From Pseudolachnospira sp964507035 (GTDB lineage: Bacteria > Bacillota > Clostridia > Lachnospirales > Lachnospiraceae): a stretch of DNA of 7,764 nucleotides. Both the position numbers and the translations under genes were made by a program. The notes under the pieces are model-generated. The model was given only the letters and a program-made list of their open reading frames with translations, made no database searches and was not told the origin of the DNA. The stretch is taken from the NCBI GenBank assembly GCA_964507035.1, contig CAZDOQ010000075.1:1-7764 (forward strand), in the 5' to 3' direction. Below are positions 1 to 5,024 of the stretch, piece after piece (position 1 is the first letter of the stretch; every line of letters begins with the position of its first letter).

Positions 1-12
1 GTGTCAGTCCCC

Positions 13-41
13 TTGACAGCCGCCCCAAAACATAGTATGCT
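13..41 (+). promoter_or_regulatory. SigA-type promoter of the MATE exporter gene
   Basis: The -35 box TTGACA (13-18) is perfect. It is followed by a 17-bp spacer and TATGCT (36-41) as the -10 box. Transcription would start near 48, giving a leader of about 115 nt before the ATG at 165. That length fits the structured regulatory leader that follows immediately. Confidence 0.65.
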
Positions 42-48
42 TCTCTCA

Positions 49-126
49 GTTTGTCCGGGCATGACAAGGGACTATACATTTTTCTGTTTCTGAGATTAAA
101 ACAGAGATCTGTATGGTCCCCCTTTT
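49..126 (+). promoter_or_regulatory. Candidate guanidine-IV (mepA-type) riboswitch in the MATE leader
   Basis: Seen: just after the predicted transcription start, TTGTC (51-55) and GACAA (63-67) close a hairpin with the loop CGGGCAT. It is followed at once by a long terminator-like hairpin (68-120). The GTCC at 53-56 could instead pair with GGAC at 69-72, the base of the terminator 5' arm. The loop GGG (57-59) could pair with the C-run at 118-122 on the terminator 3' arm. Either pairing would compete with termination. Known: guanidine-IV riboswitches were first described as the mepA motif, lie upstream of MATE genes in Clostridia and control transcription termination. Inferred: the architecture and gene context match, so this leader may switch the exporter on when guanidinium is present. 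I have not matched it to a covariance model; another ligand or a protein-controlled attenuator is possible. Confidence 0.6.
68..126 (+). terminator. Attenuator-like intrinsic terminator in the MATE leader
   Basis: Outer arms 68-78 and 110-120 pair over 11 bp with one G-U. After a 2x2 internal loop, 81-89 pairs with 99-107 over 9 bp with one G-U, closing a 9-nt loop (90-98). Two further C residues and TTTT (123-126) follow. A hairpin this long with a T-run, between promoter and start codon, would block transcription of the gene by default and so implies conditional readthrough. The T-run is short. Confidence 0.65.
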
Positions 127-164
127 CGATTATCCAACAGGCTGGCAGAAAGAGAGGAATTTCT

Positions 165-1523
165 ATGAATCAGAGCCATATGAAGGAGCGGCCCATTTTT
201 CCCCTGGTGCTCTCCATGTCCCTGCCCATGGTGTTGTCCATGCTGGTCAATTCCCTGTACAATATTGTGGACAGCTATTTTGTGGCCAAGATCAGCGAAG
301 ATGCCATGACGGCCCTTTCCCTGGTGTATCCGCTGCAAAATCTGGTCAATGCGGTGGGGGTGGGATTTGGCATTGGCATCAATGCGGCGGTGGCCTATTT
401 CCTGGGGGCGGAGAAAAGACAGGCGGCGGACCGGGCCGTGTCCCAGGGGCTGACGCTGAACCTGCTTCACGGGATTCTTTTGACCGTAGGATGTATGGCC
501 GGGATGCCGACTTTTTTGGGGCTTTTCACCTCGGATCCCCAGGTGTTGGACTACGGCCTGCGGTATTCGTACATTGTGTTTCCCTTTGCTCCGGTGATCA
601 CCGTTGAGGTTTCCTTTGAGAAGATCTTTCAGTCGGTAGGGCGGATGGAGGTTTCCATGGTCAGCATGCTGGCAGGCTGCCTGCTGAACATCATCCTGGA
701 TCCGGTGTTCATTTTTGGCTTGGGATTTGTCCCGGCCATGGGCATTGAGGGGGCGGCTCTGGCCACCGGACTGGGACAGGTACTGACCCTGGTCATTTAC
801 CTGGCGCTGTTTGGGAGAGGCGGTCTGCCCATCTGTTTCCGGCTGAACCGGGAGGCTTTCCGGGGCGGCGTTTGGCGGCGGCTGTACCTGATTGGCATTC
901 CCGCCGCCCTCAATATGGCCCTGCCCTCCCTGCTGGTCACGGCTCTCAACGGAATTCTGGCAGTCTACTCCCAGATGTACGTGCTGATTCTAGGCATCTA
1001 TTACAAGCTGCAGACCTTCATTTACCTGACGGCCAACGGGATTGTTCAGGGGATTCGGCCGCTGGTGGGCTATAACTACGGAGCCGGGAGGCCGGACCGA
1101 GTCCGGGCCGTTCACCGGACGGCTCTGGGACTGGGCCTTGTGATTATGCTGGCCGGAACGGCCCTGTGTCTGGTCATTCCGGAAAAACTCATGGGACTGT
1201 TTTCAGATAATCCCCAGACCCTGACCCAGGGAGCCCAGGCTCTGCGGGTGATCAGCGCCGGGTTTGTGGTCTCCGCCGTCTCTGTCATGACCAGCGGCAC
1301 CCTGGAGGGCCTGGGCAAAGGCCTTTCCTCCCTGGCCATCTCCCTGCTTCGGAACCTGGCCATCATCCCCATTGCTTTTGGCCTCAGCCGGTGGCTGGAG
1401 GCCGTAGGGGTCTGGCATGCCTTCTGGATTACAGAGGTGGCGGCGGCCGCCGTCTCTCTGGTTTTGTACGGGTTCTGTATCCGCCGGGGGCTTTCGGAGT
1501 CTAACAGCCGGAAGCGCGGCTGA
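165..1523 (+). CDS. MATE-family multidrug/cation efflux transporter (MepA-like)
   Basis: This 452-residue protein is the usual length for the MATE (NorM/MepA/DinF) family, inner-membrane exporters that couple outward movement of cationic drugs, or possibly guanidinium, to Na+ or H+ entry. It is hydrophobic throughout, with about twelve membrane segments. The first has the typical layout around residues 20-40 with NSLYNIVDSYFV. Glycine-rich GVGFGIGINAAVAYFLGAEK lies near 65-84. The second-half signature GIRPLVGYNYGAGR is near 296-309. The ATG at 165 is chosen because AGAGGA (153-158) sits 6 nt upstream and the protein then begins like other family members. An in-frame TTG at 51 lies inside the leader structure. 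The gene is monocistronic, with its own promoter and attenuated leader. The leader suggests a small cationic substrate, but the protein alone does not identify it. Confidence 0.95.
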   Translation: MNQSHMKERPIFPLVLSMSLPMVLSMLVNSLYNIVDSYFVAKISEDAMTALSLVYPLQNLVNAVGVGFGIGINAAVAYFLGAEKRQAADRAVSQGLTLNLLHGILLTVGCMAGMPTFLGLFTSDPQVLDYGLRYSYIVFPFAPVITVEVSFEKIFQSVGRMEVSMVSMLAGCLLNIILDPVFIFGLGFVPAMGIEGAALATGLGQVLTLVIYLALFGRGGLPICFRLNREAFRGGVWRRLYLIGIPAALNMALPSLLVTALNGILAVYSQMYVLILGIYYKLQTFIYLTANGIVQGIRPLVGYNYGAGRPDRVRAVHRTALGLGLVIMLAGTALCLVIPEKLMGLFSDNPQTLTQGAQALRVISAGFVVSAVSVMTSGTLEGLGKGLSSLAISLLRNLAIIPIAFGLSRWLEAVGVWHAFWITEVAAAAVSLVLYGFCIRRGLSESNSRKRG

Positions 1524-1596
1524 TCCCGGTCGGAATAGCCGCCCAAGAGGAAGAAAATCCTGCCCGTCGTTTGTCGTGCCTTTTGGGGGTTTGCCG

Positions 1597-1625
1597 TTGA
1601 TTTTGCCCGGGGAATATTGTATGAT
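1597..1625 (+). promoter_or_regulatory. Promoter of the kinase-reductase operon
   Basis: TTGATT (1597-1602) is separated by 17 bp from TATGAT (1620-1625). Transcription would start near 1632, directly at the ribosome binding site AGGAGG (1633-1638), so the leader would be only about 11 nt. An overlapping alternative is TTGCCG (1591-1596) with TATTGT (1615-1620) and an 18-bp spacer, which would give a slightly longer leader. Confidence 0.55.
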
Positions 1626-1642
1626 ACAACCGAGGAGGCAGC

Positions 1643-2140
1643 ATGGACAACATTATTTTAATCGGTATGCCTGGCTGTGGCAAGAGCACCGTAGGCGTGG
1701 TGCTGGCCAAGAAGCTGGGATATGGTTTTATTGATTCGGACCTGCGGATTCAGGAGCGGGAAAAGCGGCTGCTCTGCCAGATCATTGCGGAGGAGGGGCT
1801 GGACCGCTTTAACCAGATTGAGGAGGAAGTCAACGCCTCCCTGGAAGCGGATCATTCGGTGATTGCCACTGGCGGCAGCGTGGTCTACGGTCCCCGGGCC
1901 ATGGAGCATTTGGCGGCGCTGGGGACTATTGTCTATCTGAAGCTTCCCTACCGGGAGGTGGAAGAACGGCTGGGAGATCTGCGGGAGCGGGGCGTTTCCT
2001 TCCGGAAGAATCAGACGCTGTGGGATTTGTACCGGGAGCGGGTGCCGCTATATGAAAAGTACGCGGATGTCACCGTGGACGGTTCTGGCCTGCCGCTGCG
2101 GCAGGTGGTAGAAAAAATTCAGGAGGCATGTGGAAAATGA
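1643..2140 (+). CDS. Shikimate kinase-family P-loop phosphotransferase
   Basis: This 165-residue protein has the length and fold of shikimate kinase (AroK/AroL), a cytosolic enzyme that transfers phosphate from ATP to the 3-hydroxyl of shikimate. Visible motifs in order: Walker A GMPGCGKST (8-16); DSD (31-33), matching the DxD that binds Mg2+ and shikimate; DRFNQIEEE (54-62), with R55 where the substrate-binding arginine is expected; ATGGS (75-79); and RERVPLYEKYAD (131-142), with R133 near the usual C-terminal substrate arginine. The family normally has GGG where this has GGS, and the lid lacks the usual RPLL sequence. It is therefore a divergent member and may use another substrate. AGGAGG lies 4 nt before the ATG. 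No other aromatic-pathway gene is adjacent. It overlaps the next gene by 4 bases, so the two are probably co-translated. Confidence 0.75.
   Translation: MDNIILIGMPGCGKSTVGVVLAKKLGYGFIDSDLRIQEREKRLLCQIIAEEGLDRFNQIEEEVNASLEADHSVIATGGSVVYGPRAMEHLAALGTIVYLKLPYREVEERLGDLRERGVSFRKNQTLWDLYRERVPLYEKYADVTVDGSGLPLRQVVEKIQEACGK
2121..2126 (+). promoter_or_regulatory. Ribosome binding site deciding the reductase start
   Basis: The perfect AGGAGG lies within the 3' end of the kinase gene. It is 10 nt from the ATG at 2137 but only 1 nt from the in-frame ATG at 2128. The second ATG is therefore the likely start, creating an ATGA overlap with the kinase stop codon. Confidence 0.75.
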
Positions 2141-2961
2141 GCGGACTGACAGATCGCCGTCCCCTGCTGGACGGCCGGGAGATTCCTGTGTTTGGCTTTG
2201 GCTGCTACAATTCTTTTGGGGAAGAGATCACCCGGGCGGTGGCAGCGGCGGTGGAGAATGGCTACCGGTATGTGGATTCGGCGGCCAAGTACGGCAATGA
2301 AGAGGCGGTGGGCGCCGCCCTCCGGCAGTTTGCCGGTATGCGGGAGGAGTTGTTTGTGCTCTCCAAGGTGTGGCCCTCCTCCTACGACGCGGTGGAGGAG
2401 TCGGTGGAGACTTCCCTGAAAGAGTTGGGAGTGGAGTATCTGGACGCTATGCTGCTCCACTGGCCGGGAACAGACGAGGTCCGGCGGCTGCGGGCCTATG
2501 AGAAGCTGCTGGGGCTTCAGGAGAAGGGGCTCATCCGCACCGTGGGCGTTTCCAACTTTTTGTGGGATCAGCTGGAAGGGGTGAAGCGGCAGTTTGGCAG
2601 TTATCCGGCCATCAACCAGCTGGAAATTCATCCGGCCTACCAGCAGAATGAGCTCCAGGCGCGCTGTGAGGAAAAGGGGATCGTTCGGATCGCTTACAGC
2701 CCCATTGGCCGGGGGCGGTATCTGAAAGAGGAGACGGTTTTAGCCATTGGGAAAAAGTATGGGAAAACATCCAGCCAGGTGGTGCTCCGGTGGCATCTGC
2801 AGCGGGGGACGGTGCCCATCCCAAAATCCGGCCGTCCGGAGAGAATCCGGGAGAACAGCCAGGTGTTTGATTTTGCGCTGACCCGGGAGGAGATGGAGCA
2901 GATCAACCGTCTGGAGACCGGCGTGCGCACCGGCAAAGACCCGCTGACCTTCAACGGCTGA
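2137..2961 (+). CDS. Aldo/keto reductase
   Basis: This 274-residue protein is a cytosolic NADPH-dependent oxidoreductase of the aldo/keto reductase superfamily, a TIM barrel that reduces aldehydes and ketones. The catalytic tetrad is complete: D47 (in RYVDSAAKYGNE), Y52, K77 (LSKVW) and H108 (LLHWP). Further signatures are VGVSNF, the NQLEIHP strand, YSPIGRG, and IPKSGRPERIREN near the C-terminus, which binds the adenosine phosphate of NADPH. The length is typical of the 2,5-diketo-gluconate/methylglyoxal reductase-like branch, but the substrate cannot be told from sequence. The start at 2137 is set by ribosome binding site spacing, with two extra codons possible from 2128. It is the second gene of a two-gene operon, coupled to the kinase by an ATGA overlap. 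It converges on the acetyltransferase gene, leaving 27 bp between the stop codons. Confidence 0.95.
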   Translation: MSGLTDRRPLLDGREIPVFGFGCYNSFGEEITRAVAAAVENGYRYVDSAAKYGNEEAVGAALRQFAGMREELFVLSKVWPSSYDAVEESVETSLKELGVEYLDAMLLHWPGTDEVRRLRAYEKLLGLQEKGLIRTVGVSNFLWDQLEGVKRQFGSYPAINQLEIHPAYQQNELQARCEEKGIVRIAYSPIGRGRYLKEETVLAIGKKYGKTSSQVVLRWHLQRGTVPIPKSGRPERIRENSQVFDFALTREEMEQINRLETGVRTGKDPLTFNG

Positions 2962-2993
2962 CCCTGCCTGTTCCGGGACTGGGGAAGGTCAGC
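2957..2993. repeat. Inverted repeat spanning the convergent stop codons
   Basis: GCTGACC (2957-2963) is perfectly complementary to GGTCAGC (2987-2993). TTCC (2971-2974) and GGAA (2983-2986) can pair inside. The TGA of the reductase lies in one arm and the TGA of the minus-strand acetyltransferase lies in the other. Neither strand has a T-run after the stem, so this may protect 3' ends or act as a weak or factor-dependent terminator. It is not a canonical intrinsic terminator. Confidence 0.4.
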
Positions 2994-3411
2994 GGCCGGC
3001 GGGACGGGGCTTTCGGATCTCCATCAGGTCGTAGGGACGGCTGGTGCGGACAAACCCGCATTTTTCATAGAACTCATGGGCGTGGGTGGTGATCAGCATC
3101 CACTGGTAGACATCCTGCAGTTCCGGATGGTGGAGCAGGTAGGAGATCATGGCTTCCCCCACCCCGGTGGCCCGGAGCGGCTCCTCCACGATCACATCCA
3201 TCAGGTAGGCAAAGCGGGTCTTGTCCGAGAGGAGCCGGGCGTAGCCAATCTGGGCGCCGTCCTCCCGGAATGCGCCAATGACCAGGGTGGAGTTTTCCGC
3301 TCCTTTCCGGACCTCGGCCTCTGAGATGCCGGGGCTCCAGTGGGTGGCTGCCAGCATGGATGTGACTTTGAGAAAATCTATGACCTGTAAACCTTCGCGG
3401 ATTGTAAACAT
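2989..3411 (-). CDS. GNAT-family N-acetyltransferase
   Basis: This 140-residue protein has the size of a single-domain GCN5-related N-acetyltransferase, which moves an acetyl group from acetyl-CoA to an amine on a small molecule or protein. The acetyl-CoA pyrophosphate loop (motif A, R/QxxGxG) is RATGVG at residues 80-85, after the beta strand FAYLMDVIVEEP (68-79). The C-terminal part has the typical HEFYEKCGF (112-120), where the tyrosine often acts as general acid. The acceptor cannot be predicted. The ATG at 3411 is chosen because AAAGGAG (3427-3421) lies 9 nt upstream. The frame stays open to 3579, but those 56 extra codons would cross the promoters and do not look like GNAT sequence. The gene is monocistronic, divergent from the response regulator and convergent with the reductase. 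Confidence 0.9.
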   Translation of the reverse strand: MFTIREGLQVIDFLKVTSMLAATHWSPGISEAEVRKGAENSTLVIGAFREDGAQIGYARLLSDKTRFAYLMDVIVEEPLRATGVGEAMISYLLHHPELQDVYQWMLITTHAHEFYEKCGFVRTSRPYDLMEIRKPRPAGR

Positions 3412-3434
3412 GGGCGTATACTCCTTTCTCAGAG

Positions 3435-3462
3435 ATTCTAGCACAGTCTGGGGAAAAAGCAA
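3435..3462 (-). promoter_or_regulatory. Promoter of the GNAT acetyltransferase
   Basis: Read on the minus strand, TTGCTT (3462-3457) is followed after 16 bp by TAGAAT (3440-3435). TGC precedes the -10 box, giving an extended -10 element. Transcription would start near 3428, at the ribosome binding site, so the leader would be only about 17 nt. Confidence 0.5.
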
Positions 3463-3469
3463 AGACTTT

Positions 3470-3498
3470 TTGACGGCGCCTTTATAATATGGTACAAT
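3470..3498 (+). promoter_or_regulatory. Promoter of the response regulator
   Basis: TTGACG (3470-3475) is separated by 17 bp from TACAAT (3493-3498). Transcription would start near 3505, about 185 nt before the ATG. The -35 box lies 7 bp from the -35 box of the divergent acetyltransferase promoter, so one bound protein could affect both. Confidence 0.65.
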
Positions 3499-3504
3499 GG
3501 CCGG

Positions 3505-3689
3505 GAAGCGGGCGTGGGACTGGCGCCGGCGCAGGTCCGGCCAAGGATGCTGGAGGATGCCGGTAGTCTGCAAATGCACGCCGGAAGGGCGGGAGGCGCT
3601 CCGCCGCTTTCTGCAGACGCTCCGAGGGGCTGGCTGTGGCGGACGGAGGAAGCGCCCTCCGGTTGTGACGGGAAAGGGGAAAGGAGAAT
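3505..3689 (+). other. Long GC-rich foldable leader of the response regulator
   Basis: Several helices can form. GGAC (3517-3520) pairs with GTCC (3535-3538) around the palindrome GCGCCGGCGC (3523-3532). GTCTGCA (3566-3572) pairs perfectly with TGCAGAC (3612-3618), enclosing GGCGGG (3588-3593) paired with TCCGCC (3600-3605). A competing helix pairs 3592-3600 with 3651-3660, 9 bp with one bulged C. The two folds cannot coexist. No T-run follows, so this does not look like an attenuator. No known riboswitch consensus is recognised, and the GC content makes chance pairing easy. Confidence 0.35.
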
Positions 3690-4394
3690 ATGTCCAACAA
3701 GGTACATATTTTAATCATAGAGGATGAAAAGAGCATCTGCAATTTTATCAAGGCGGTACTGCAGGTGCAGGATTACCGGGTCAGCATGGCCCACACGGCG
3801 GCGGAGGGCCTTTCCATTATCACCTCCCGCTGTCCGGATCTGGTCCTTTTGGATTTGGGCCTCCCGGACATGGACGGCAGCGAGATCATCCGGAGGGTCC
3901 GGGAGTGGTCCAGCCTGCCGGTGATTGTGATCTCCGCCAGAACCCAGGAGAAGGAAAAAGTCCAGCTGCTGGACCTGGGGGCGGACGACTACATTACCAA
4001 GCCCTTTGGTTCCTCGGAACTGTTGGCCAGGATTCGGACGGCTCTGCGCCACAGCAACCAGCTGGTGACCCAAAGCGGAGGCCCCAGCACCTGCTACCGG
4101 GTGGGGGATCTGTGCATTGACTTTGCCCGGCGGGTGGTGACTCTGGAGGGGAAGGAAGTACATCTGACGGCGGTGGAGTATAAGCTGGTCTCTTTGCTTG
4201 CCAAAAACGCCGGGCGGGTGGTGACCCATAGCGCCATTATGACCCAGGTCTGGGGCCCCTACATGGAGGAGGACAATCGGATTCTGCGGGTAAACATGGC
4301 CAATATCCGCCGGAAGATTGAGAAAAATCCGGCGGAACCCCAGTATATCTTCACAGAGATTGGCATTGGCTACCGGATGGCAGAGGAAAATTAG
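3690..4394 (+). CDS. OmpR/PhoB-family response regulator, KdpE-like (orphan)
   Basis: This 234-residue protein is a two-component transcription factor of standard length. The receiver domain (about 1-122) has the acidic pair E11-D12, phospho-acceptor D55 in LVLLDLGLPDMDG, switch residue S82, Y101 and K104 in ADDYITKPFG, so all phosphorylation residues are present. The C-terminal winged-helix DNA-binding domain (about 136-232) shows VHLTAVEYKLVSLLAKNAGRVVT, the recognition region RILRVNMANIRRKIE, and the wing ending TEIGIGYRM. The ISARTQEKEKVQLLDLGADDYITKPF stretch is closest to KdpE, which controls the high-affinity K+ pump Kdp. No KdpD-type kinase or kdp gene adjoins it, so the input and regulon are unknown and the KdpE name indicates subfamily only. 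AAGGAG (3681-3686) is 3 nt from the ATG and AAAGGGG (3673-3679) is 10 nt away. It has its own promoter and a following terminator. Confidence 0.93.
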   Translation: MSNKVHILIIEDEKSICNFIKAVLQVQDYRVSMAHTAAEGLSIITSRCPDLVLLDLGLPDMDGSEIIRRVREWSSLPVIVISARTQEKEKVQLLDLGADDYITKPFGSSELLARIRTALRHSNQLVTQSGGPSTCYRVGDLCIDFARRVVTLEGKEVHLTAVEYKLVSLLAKNAGRVVTHSAIMTQVWGPYMEEDNRILRVNMANIRRKIEKNPAEPQYIFTEIGIGYRMAEEN

Positions 4395-4424
4395 AGAGAC
4401 GAAAGAAGAAAAGAGGATAGGACG

Positions 4425-4460
4425 GGGATCTGGAACGCAAAACGGCGCCAGATCCCTTTT
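4425..4460 (+). terminator. Intrinsic terminator of the response regulator gene
   Basis: A perfect 9-bp stem, GGGATCTGG (4425-4433) with CCAGATCCC (4448-4456), closes a 14-nt loop and is followed by TTTT (4457-4460). CGC and GCG inside the loop can extend pairing. The T-run is short. It lies 30 nt after the stop codon. On the minus strand the stem is followed by a pyrimidine-rich stretch, so it might work in both directions. Confidence 0.6.
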
Positions 4461-4668
4461 GCGCGATAAGCCCGGCAAGCGGCTGCCGCGCTGGCGTGAG
4501 CAGTATTGTTGAGACGGGCGATTCTGGGATAGAGATCCGCCATCAGACTGCGGTCCGGAAATGCGGGTGATCAGACAGCGAATTTCGCAGTGCTTCATGA
4601 CATTTTCTCCTAGCGTTACAGTTTTGCGCACTCAAAAGATAGGACAAAACCGGGAGCGGAAGGATGTA

Positions 4669-4785
4669 ATGGACAGAATTGGACAGGGATGGGAAGAAAT
4701 CGAAGAAAAATATGTTTGTATCTCTGTTAAAAGCGCGCTAAGGAACCATGCCCTCTCTTGCTTTTTTGGGGGGAGGGTGTTATGA
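4669..4785 (+). CDS. Possible small ORF or leader peptide (38 aa), unrecognised
   Basis: An ATG at 4669 has AAGGA (4660-4664) 4 nt upstream and GGAG slightly further away. It opens a 38-codon frame beginning MDRIGQGWEEIEEKY and ending FFGGRVL, with TGA at 4783-4785. I do not recognise the peptide; it has no clear membrane segment or domain. It is listed because it has a plausible ribosome binding site, sits between two terminators, and its last codons lie in the G-rich tract (4771-4778) that is complementary to the loop of the terminator 26 nt downstream. That layout resembles a translated leader before an attenuator. No good promoter is visible just upstream. It may be a chance ORF. Confidence 0.2.
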   Translation: MDRIGQGWEEIEEKYVCISVKSALRNHALSCFFGGRVL

Positions 4786-4786
4786 T
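4758..4786 (+). promoter_or_regulatory. Possible promoter of a very short RNA
   Basis: TTGCTT (4758-4763) is separated by 17 bp from TATGAT (4781-4786). Initiation near 4793 would give a transcript of only about 55-60 nt ending at the next terminator. The match is fair but the product would be unusual. The spacer is G-rich (4768-4777), unlike the other promoters in the window. Confidence 0.3.
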
Positions 4787-4810
4787 CTAACCGTAGATAG
4801 TTTTTTCTCC

Positions 4811-4855
4811 AGAAGACGCAGGACCCTCCCATTCCCCTGCGTCTTTTCTTTTTAT
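4811..4855 (+). terminator. Strong intrinsic terminator upstream of gltB
   Basis: AAGACGCAGG (4813-4822) pairs perfectly with CCTGCGTCTT (4836-4845). It can be extended by G-U and A-U pairs at the base and is followed by a T-rich tract (4844-4853, one C). The loop is 13 nt (4823-4835). The T-tract is on the plus strand only, so a plus-strand transcript is terminated here. Loop bases ACCCTCCC (4823-4830) are perfectly complementary to GGGAGGGT at 4771-4778, which could form a pseudoknot or a competing helix. Confidence 0.85.
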
Positions 4856-4939
4856 TTTCTATGCATTTCTCTTGATTCAAACAGAAAACATAGGGTCTTC
4901 CCACTTCTATCTTTTGTCCCGTTTTCCCAGTGTTTCTTC

Positions 4940-4964
4940 TGCGTGCGCCAAGAGGGCGCATGCG
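4940..4964. repeat. GC-rich hairpin upstream of the gltB promoter
   Basis: Arms 4940-4949 and 4955-4964 pair over 10 bp, including two G-U if read as RNA, around the 5-nt loop AAGAG. No T-run follows on either strand, so it does not resemble an intrinsic terminator. It lies about 60 bp upstream of the gltB -35 box, where it could be an operator or a chance structure. The rest of 4857-5024 shows nothing recognisable. Confidence 0.35.
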
Positions 4965-5024
4965 CTGAAAAAGGCCGGGAGAACAGCCGTAGGCGAAATA
5001 ATATTAGATGGAACAGGCAAAAAC

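Larger units (their letters stand above)
4461..4810. other. Intergenic island between two terminators, no convincing gene
   Basis: About 350 bases lie between two terminators and hold no recognised protein or RNA family. What can be seen: a small hairpin CGGCA/TGCCG (loop AGCGGC) near 4473-4488; TTTTGCGC repeated at 4457 and 4622; a minus-strand TAGGAG (4612-4607) 8 nt before an ATG at 4598 that opens a frame running antisense through the response regulator; a 50-codon minus-strand frame (4543-4391) with protein-like composition but no ribosome binding site; a 38-codon plus-strand ORF (4669-4785); and a possible promoter at 4758-4786. The strong terminator at its right edge implies that some transcript crosses at least the right part of the island. 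Confidence 0.4.

Noticed and set aside
51..164. Upstream TTG start extending the MATE protein by 38 residues
   Set aside because: It would translate through the riboswitch/terminator hairpin, has no ribosome binding site, and adds sequence not typical of MATE N-termini. The ATG at 165 has a well-spaced AGAGGA.
1516..1542. GCGGCT/AGCCGC hairpin over the MATE stop codon as a terminator
   Set aside because: The stem is short, the loop is about 13-15 nt, and no T-run follows on the plus strand. How MATE transcription ends is not visible.
3483..3488. Perfect TATAAT as the response regulator -10 box
   Set aside because: Only 7 bp separate it from TTGACG, and no -35 box lies 16-18 bp upstream. TACAAT at 3493-3498 has the right 17-bp spacing.
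3412..3579. 56-residue N-terminal extension of the acetyltransferase
   Set aside because: It would cover both promoters and the ribosome binding site of the shorter form. The start at 3411 gives a standard GNAT length.
3497..3727. 76-codon ORF across the response regulator leader
   Set aside because: Its ATG overlaps the -10 region, it has no ribosome binding site, it is arginine/glycine rich from GC content, and it runs out of frame into the regulator gene.
3711..4631. 306-codon open frame on the minus strand
   Set aside because: It is mostly antisense to the response regulator and not protein-like there. Only its first part, with a good ribosome binding site, is kept as a separate observation.
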